A DNA stretch of 64,000 nucleotides. It comes from Micromonospora radicis. GTDB taxonomy: Bacteria; Actinomycetota; Actinomycetes; Mycobacteriales; Micromonosporaceae. The translations under genes were made by a program, and so were the position numbers. This document shows positions 59,693 to 64,000 of the stretch, one piece after another. The DNA is taken from the NCBI RefSeq assembly GCF_003583405.1, contig NZ_QXEC01000019.1:1-64000 (forward strand). Direction: 5' to 3'. The notes beneath the pieces were generated by a model, which searched no databases, was not told where the DNA came from, and saw nothing but the letters and a program-made list of their open reading frames with translations. Position 1 is the first letter of the stretch, and each line of letters starts with the position of its first letter.

Positions 59693-61117
59693 ATGACCTC
59701 GAGCACGGGCGGCACCGCGCGGGTGTGGGGCGGAAACGCGGCACACCGGCTGTACAGCGTCGTGGTCTTCGTGCTACTCGCCTCGCTGGACAATGTCGCG
59801 ATCGGGCTGGTGCCGCCGCTCTACGGCGCGATCGCGGAGTCCTTCGCGGTGCCGCAACGGCTGCTCGGGCTGGTCACCGCGGTCAGCTTCCTGGTCAGCG
59901 CGGTGGCGGCGGTCGGCTGGGCGTACTTCGGTGACCGCACGAACCGTAAGCCGCTGCTGATGATCGGTACGCTGATCTGGGCCGTCGGCACCGGCGGCAG
60001 CGGGCTGGCCGGGAACTATCCCACCTTCCTGGCCGCGCAGTTGCTCGCCGCGGTGGGCCTGGGTGCGGTCGGCTCGGTCGGTTTCTCGGTGGTCACCGAC
60101 CTGATCTCGCCTCGTCGGCGGGGCCTGGTGATGAGCTTCTGGGGGCTATCCCAGGGCGCCGGCACGTTGGCCGGCACGTTGGTCGGCGGGTTGCTCGGCG
60201 CGACCGACTGGCGCCGGCCGTTCCTGTTGCTCACCGTCGTCGGCCTGGCCGCCACGGCGGCGTACCTGTTCACCTACGACATCCGGCGGGGCCAGAGCGA
60301 GCCGCAGCTGGCCGGCGCACTGGCCACCGGCGCCGACTACGACTACCGGATCAGCCGGGCGGACCTGCCCACCGTGCTGGGCCGGCGGACCAACCGCTGG
60401 CTCATCCTCCAGGGGCTGACCGCGCAGGCCGCCTTCGGGTCGCTGGTGTGGCTGCCGGTGCTGTTCGCCGAGCGGGCTCAGGACCAGGGCTACTCGATGG
60501 CGACCGCGATCGTGGTGGGCAGCGTCTTCGCCACCCTGTTCCAGCTCGGCGGGGTGCTCTCCATCGTCGGCGGCCTGGTCGGCGACGCGCTGCAACGGCG
60601 TACGCCGTCGGGCCGGGCCCGGGTCGCCGCGGTCGGCGTGCTGGCCGCGCTGCCGTTCTACCTGGTGCTGTTCTTCGTGCCGATCCGGATCGACGTGCCC
60701 GACGGCGCCGGCACCGGTGCGGTGGTGCGGGCCGTGTTGGGCAGCGTCTTCACCGAGCCGACCGTCGGGCTGAGCCTGCTCACCGCGCTGCTCGCGTTGG
60801 CGCTGACCTCGGCGAACTCGCCGAACTGGTTCGCGTTGATCGCCGACGCGAACCCGCCCGAGCACCGTGGCACGGTCTACAGCCTGGGCAACCTGGTCAA
60901 CGGGGTGGGGCGGGCCGCCGGCAACGGCCTGGTCGGGGTGGCCTTCCACGCCCTGCGGGCGGCCTTCCCACCACCGTTGAACTACGCGGTCGGGTTGGCC
61001 GCGTTCCAGCTCTTCTTCATCCCGACCGGCATCATGTACTGGCTGGCCGCCCGCAGTTCGGCCAAGGACATCGCCGACGTACGCGACCTCCTCCAGTCCC
61101 GCGCCGAGAAGCTGTAG
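59693..61117 (+). CDS. MFS transporter
   Basis: The 474-aa protein has twelve predicted membrane segments in two sixes split by a hydrophilic loop at about 195-230. The first-loop signature is seen as GWAYFGDRTNRKPLLMIG, and the second-half counterpart as GLVGDALQRRTPSGR. The region SPNWFALIADANPPEHRGTVYSLGNLVNGVGRA is typical of the sugar-phosphate/Spinster-like branch. The substrate is unknown; position after xylAB suggests a sugar but is weak evidence. ATG 59693 is chosen; TTG 59681 is an alternative. Confidence 0.88.
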   Translation: MTSSTGGTARVWGGNAAHRLYSVVVFVLLASLDNVAIGLVPPLYGAIAESFAVPQRLLGLVTAVSFLVSAVAAVGWAYFGDRTNRKPLLMIGTLIWAVGTGGSGLAGNYPTFLAAQLLAAVGLGAVGSVGFSVVTDLISPRRRGLVMSFWGLSQGAGTLAGTLVGGLLGATDWRRPFLLLTVVGLAATAAYLFTYDIRRGQSEPQLAGALATGADYDYRISRADLPTVLGRRTNRWLILQGLTAQAAFGSLVWLPVLFAERAQDQGYSMATAIVVGSVFATLFQLGGVLSIVGGLVGDALQRRTPSGRARVAAVGVLAALPFYLVLFFVPIRIDVPDGAGTGAVVRAVLGSVFTEPTVGLSLLTALLALALTSANSPNWFALIADANPPEHRGTVYSLGNLVNGVGRAAGNGLVGVAFHALRAAFPPPLNYAVGLAAFQLFFIPTGIMYWLAARSSAKDIADVRDLLQSRAEKL

Positions 61118-61134
61118 GGAGTAGGGAGGGGCGC

Positions 61135-62793
61135 CTACCCCTCGACCCAGACGGTGACGTCGGTGGGCACGCGGCCGGACTCGTCGAGCGGCCCGCTGCT
61201 GTGCAGCAGCCTTCCGGCGGGCACGTCGACGGGGGCGGCGCCGAAGTTGGTCAGCACCACCACGTCGCCGTTGCGGAAGGTCAGCACCTCGTCGCCGGAG
61301 CCGAGCCACCGCAACGTGCCCCGCCCCAGCCCGTGCGTACGCCGCAGCCGCAGCGCCGTCCGGTACATCTCGTACGTGGAGCCGGGCACCTCGCGCTGAC
61401 GGTCCAGGGCGTACTCCGCCCAGATCGGCGGCTGCGGCAGCCAGCTCGCGTCGGTCGGCCCGAAACCGTACGAGGGTGCGTCGGCCTCCCACGGGATCGG
61501 CACCCGGCAGCCGTCCCGGCCCCGTTGGGTACGGGCGCTGCGCTCCCAGGTCGGGTCCTGGCGGGCCTCGTCGGGCATCGTGGTGTGCTCCGGCAGGCCG
61601 AGTTCCTCGCCCTGGTACAGGTAGGCCGAGCCGGGCAGCGCGAGCATCAGCAGGGTGGCCGCCCGGGCCCGGCGCAGGCCAGTGGCCGCGTCGGGCTGCT
61701 CGTCGCCGATGCCGATGCCGTTGGGACGGGGGGCGCCGATCGGCAGCCCGAGCCGGGAGGCGTGCCGCACCACGTCGTGGTTGGACAGGACCCAGGTGGT
61801 AGGGGCGCCGACCGCGTCGGTGGCTGCCAGCGAGCGGGTGATCACCGCGTACTGGGCCGGGGCGGTCCACGCGGCCAGCAGGTACTCGAAGTTGAACGCC
61901 TGGTGCATCTCGTCGGGCCGGACGTAGCGGGCCAGCCGCTCGGCCGGCTCCACCCAGGCCTCGGCCACCAGGATCCGCTCGCCGGGGTAGCCGTCCAGCA
62001 GCTGCCGCCACTGCCGGTAGACCTCGTGCACGCCGTCCTGGTCCCACATCGGCGGGCGGGGCTTGTCCGCCTCCCGCCCGGAGAGGATCTCCTGCGGCTC
62101 CTGCCAGTCGGCCAGGTCGGCCTGCTTGATCAGGCCGTGTGCCACGTCCACCCGGAACCCGTCCACCCCACGGTCCAGCCAGAACCGGAGCACGTCCAGG
62201 AACTCCGCCCGGACCTCGGGGTTGTCCCAGTTCAGGTCGGGCTGGGCGGAGTCGAACAGGTGCAGGTACCACTCCCCGTCGGGGAGCCGGGTCCAGGCCG
62301 GTCCACCGAAGACGCTCTGCCAGTCGTTCGGCGGTTCGGCGCCGCCCGGTCCCCGACCGTCGCGGAAGACGTAGCGTTGCCGCTCGGCGCTGCCCGGCGC
62401 GGCGGCCAGCGCCGCCTGGAACCACCGGTGGGCCGACGAGGTGTGGTTCGGCACCAGGTCGACGATCACCCGCAGCCCACGCGCGTGCGCCTGCTCGATG
62501 AGCTGGTCGGCGTCGGCCAGCGTGCCGAACAGCGGCTCGACGTCCCGGTAGTCCGCCACGTCGTACCCGGCGTCGGCCTGCGGCGACGGGTAGAACGGCG
62601 AGAGCCAGATCGCGTCGACGCCCAACTCCTGCAGGTGACCCAGGCGGGCGGTGATGCCCGGCAGGTCACCGATGCCGTCGCCGCCGGAGTCGGCGAACGA
62701 GCGCGGGTAGATCTGGTAGATCACCGCCTCGGTCCACCAGGCGGTGGTGGTGGAGGCGGCGGGCGGGGCCTGGGGGGTCGGGTTGTCGTTCAG
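61135..62793 (-). CDS. GH13 alpha-glucosidase/oligo-1,6-glucosidase, apparent CTG start
   Basis: The 552-aa amylase-family enzyme hydrolyses terminal alpha-glucosidic bonds of maltose- or isomaltose-type sugars in the cytosol. GH13 regions are VIVDLVPNHTS, DGFRVDVAHGL (nucleophile Asp), ILVAEAWVEP (acid Glu) and VLSNHDVVRH. It starts WWTEAVIYQIYPRSFADSGG. No in-frame ATG, GTG or TTG suits the N-terminus. CTG 62793 is preceded by GGGAG with 6 nt spacing and gives the short leader usual in homologues, so it is the best start. The upstream LacI gene points the same way and ends 60 bp before. Likely part of a maltose/trehalose-type operon with the ABC permease at 63949. Confidence 0.86.
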   Translation of the reverse strand: MNDNPTPQAPPAASTTTAWWTEAVIYQIYPRSFADSGGDGIGDLPGITARLGHLQELGVDAIWLSPFYPSPQADAGYDVADYRDVEPLFGTLADADQLIEQAHARGLRVIVDLVPNHTSSAHRWFQAALAAAPGSAERQRYVFRDGRGPGGAEPPNDWQSVFGGPAWTRLPDGEWYLHLFDSAQPDLNWDNPEVRAEFLDVLRFWLDRGVDGFRVDVAHGLIKQADLADWQEPQEILSGREADKPRPPMWDQDGVHEVYRQWRQLLDGYPGERILVAEAWVEPAERLARYVRPDEMHQAFNFEYLLAAWTAPAQYAVITRSLAATDAVGAPTTWVLSNHDVVRHASRLGLPIGAPRPNGIGIGDEQPDAATGLRRARAATLLMLALPGSAYLYQGEELGLPEHTTMPDEARQDPTWERSARTQRGRDGCRVPIPWEADAPSYGFGPTDASWLPQPPIWAEYALDRQREVPGSTYEMYRTALRLRRTHGLGRGTLRWLGSGDEVLTFRNGDVVVLTNFGAAPVDVPAGRLLHSSGPLDESGRVPTDVTVWVEG

Positions 62794-62852
62794 GGTGTAC
62801 TCCCGTGGTCCGAACCGGGTAGGGCGGCGGGCGACGCTGCTCGCACGTTTTC

Positions 62853-63887
62853 TCAGTTTGCCCGCGGCGGTGCGGTCGAGTCCCGCACGACCAGCCGAGT
62901 GGGCAGGATCACCGGTGATCCGGGGTCGGTCAGGGTGCTCGCTCCGGCCGCCCCTTCGAGCGGGTCGAGCAGCAGTTTCGCGGCCAGCCGGCCCTGTTCC
63001 GTCGCGGGCTGGGCGATGGTGCTCAGGCCGAGTACGCCGGAGAGCGCGTGGTCGTCGACCCCGATCAGGCTGACGTCCTGAGGTACGCGCAGGCCAGCGT
63101 CGCGCAGCGCGGTCAACGCGCCCATCGCCATCTCGTCGCAGGCGGCGAAGATGGCCGTCGGCGCGTCTCCGCGGCGCAGCAGTTCCTCGGTGGCCCGGGT
63201 GCCGCCAGCGATGTCGAACGTGGACTCGACGTCGAGGCTCGGGTCGGGGCGCAACCCGGCCGCCCGGATCGCCTCCTGGTAGCCGCGGCGCCGGTGCAGG
63301 TGCGCGGTGAAGGCGAGTTCGTCGTCGGGGTCGCCGGAGATGTGTGCGATCCGCCGATGGCCGAGGTCGAGCAGGTGCCGGGTGGCGGTCCGGGCCGCGG
63401 CCAGGTCGTCGATGCGTATGCAGGGCCAGCCCGGCACGTTCGTGCCGGAACTGACGGTCACCCCCGGCAGCCCCAGGGCGGCCAGGGTGCTCAGGTCGGC
63501 CGGCCGCAACGGGGTGGCGACCAGCATGACCGCGTCCACCCGCTTGTTCAGGTTCGCGGCGCGCAGCAGGCGCTGCCGGTTCTGCTCCCGCCCGCCGAGG
63601 TTGTGCAGCAGCAGGTCGTAGCCGGCCTGGTGGACGAAGTCCTCGACGGCCTCGACGACCACGCCGAAGAACCACCGGGTGATCCGGGGGACCACCACGG
63701 CGATCGTGCCGGTGCGCCCGCCGGCCAGGCGCGACGCGTTCGGCGAGACGGCGTACTGCAACTGCTCGGCTGCGGCGAGCACCCGTCGGCGGGTCGCCGC
63801 CGACACGGTCGGCAGGCCGCGCAACGCCCGGGAGACGGTGGCCGTGGAGACTCCGGCCAGCCGGGCGACATCGTCGATCCTGGTCAC
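62853..63887 (-). CDS. LacI family transcriptional regulator
   Basis: The 344-aa protein has an N-terminal HTH (RIDDVARLAGVSTATVSRAL, residues about 3-22), hinge region PNASRLAGGRTGTIAVVVP and a sugar-binding domain (about 60-330). The domain includes HRRIAHISGDPDDE, AIFAACDEMAMGAL and VSLIGVDDHALS. It probably regulates the adjacent alpha-glucosidase and sugar ABC transporter genes in response to an alpha-glucoside. GTG 63887 is used; TTG 63893 is an alternative. Confidence 0.9.
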   Translation of the reverse strand: MTRIDDVARLAGVSTATVSRALRGLPTVSAATRRRVLAAAEQLQYAVSPNASRLAGGRTGTIAVVVPRITRWFFGVVVEAVEDFVHQAGYDLLLHNLGGREQNRQRLLRAANLNKRVDAVMLVATPLRPADLSTLAALGLPGVTVSSGTNVPGWPCIRIDDLAAARTATRHLLDLGHRRIAHISGDPDDELAFTAHLHRRRGYQEAIRAAGLRPDPSLDVESTFDIAGGTRATEELLRRGDAPTAIFAACDEMAMGALTALRDAGLRVPQDVSLIGVDDHALSGVLGLSTIAQPATEQGRLAAKLLLDPLEGAAGASTLTDPGSPVILPTRLVVRDSTAPPRAN

Positions 63888-63910
63888 GCCCAACCCCGCT
63901 CACGATCCGC

Positions 63911-63941
63911 GTGGTGCCGCCGCCAGCGGCGGCGGCACCAC
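63911..63941. terminator. Hairpin terminator of the sugar ABC permease operon
   Basis: A perfect 14-bp stem (GTGGTGCCGCCGCC and its complement) with a 3-nt loop lies between the minus-strand permease stop and the LacI gene. Confidence 0.8.
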
Positions 63942-63948
63942 GGCCGGA

Positions 63949-64000
63949 TCAGCCCTTGACGCTGCCGGCGAGCAGCCCACGAACGAAGTAGCGCTGCAAC
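63949..64000 (-). CDS. Sugar ABC transporter permease, MalG type (C-terminal end only)
   Basis: Only the last 16 residues are in the window, reading LQRYFVRGLLAGSVKG before the stop. This is the near-invariant C-terminus of binding-protein-dependent sugar permeases of the MalG class in actinobacteria. The rest lies beyond the window. It fits with the LacI regulator and alpha-glucosidase genes downstream. Confidence 0.75.
   Translation of the reverse strand, partial: LQRYFVRGLLAGSVKG

Noticed and set aside
1..64000. tRNA, rRNA or tmRNA genes
   Set aside because: Intergenic regions were read for conserved tRNA features (TTCGA loop with CCA-end arms) and rRNA blocks; none was convincing.
1..64000. 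Prophage, insertion sequence or integrative element
   Set aside because: No transposase, integrase, phage structural gene or flanking target duplication was recognised; all genes fit the local GC-rich style.

Overview
The window is very GC-rich, gene-dense actinobacterial chromosome. Gene content and order point to Micromonosporaceae, most likely Micromonospora or a close relative. The pointers are a DUF5753-type HTH/DUF397 locus, a conservon (cvnABCD) operon, NucS mismatch repair, a MurA carrying Asp in place of the usual catalytic Cys, a large NAD-dependent glutamate dehydrogenase, and a coiled-coil cytoskeleton pair next to methylmalonyl-CoA epimerase, thiolase and meaB, as in Streptomyces. 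No rRNA, tRNA, CRISPR array, prophage or insertion sequence was recognised.

Layout. 1-9.7 kb: a broken VOC gene, PduO-type cobalamin adenosyltransferase, murA, a 3-hydroxyacyl-CoA dehydrogenase, an ABC-2 exporter, a DUF1540 protein, a polysaccharide deacetylase, a DUF4126 protein, nucS and an aldehyde dehydrogenase. 9.8-16.5 kb: an FHA protein, a tandem-duplicated 3-hydroxyacyl-CoA dehydrogenase, a zinc-ribbon protein, a hydrolase, an AI-2E family permease, and a DUF397/HTH locus whose HTH gene is frameshifted. 16.5-21 kb: repeats, hairpins and two DivIVA/Scy/FilP-like coiled-coil proteins. 21-29 kb: B12 and acyl-CoA metabolism (epimerase, thiolase, MeaB, an IcmA-type mutase), an Asp23 protein, a YbbN-like chaperone and a ureohydrolase-like protein. 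29-40.5 kb: a lipoprotein PBP, the 1684-aa glutamate dehydrogenase, a class F-like sortase beside an acidic Trp-rich surface protein, and a GH6 cellulase under a CelR/CebR-like site. 40.5-50 kb: three hypothetical proteins, two of them sharing a C-terminal region, then the conservon, a lactonase-fold protein and a VWA/solute-binding fusion. 50-64 kb: a sugar transferase, two SpoIIE-type phosphatases flanking a MarR regulator, xylR/xylAB, an MFS transporter, a GH13 glucosidase, a LacI regulator and the 3' end of a sugar ABC permease.

How the genes fit together. A near-palindromic 20-bp motif sits before four acyl-CoA metabolism transcription units (2503, 10305, 21525 and 24532). This suggests one regulon joining beta-oxidation to the B12-dependent isobutyryl/methylmalonyl-CoA route, for which the adenosyltransferase, MeaB and epimerase are also encoded here. 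The conservon contains two TTA codons in cvnC, so it may depend on the rare leucyl tRNA (bldA). Two intergenic elements of exactly 76 bp share an internal block but have different, still self-complementary arms. They look like a dispersed structured repeat family and, with the shared operator, are the most promising undescribed features.
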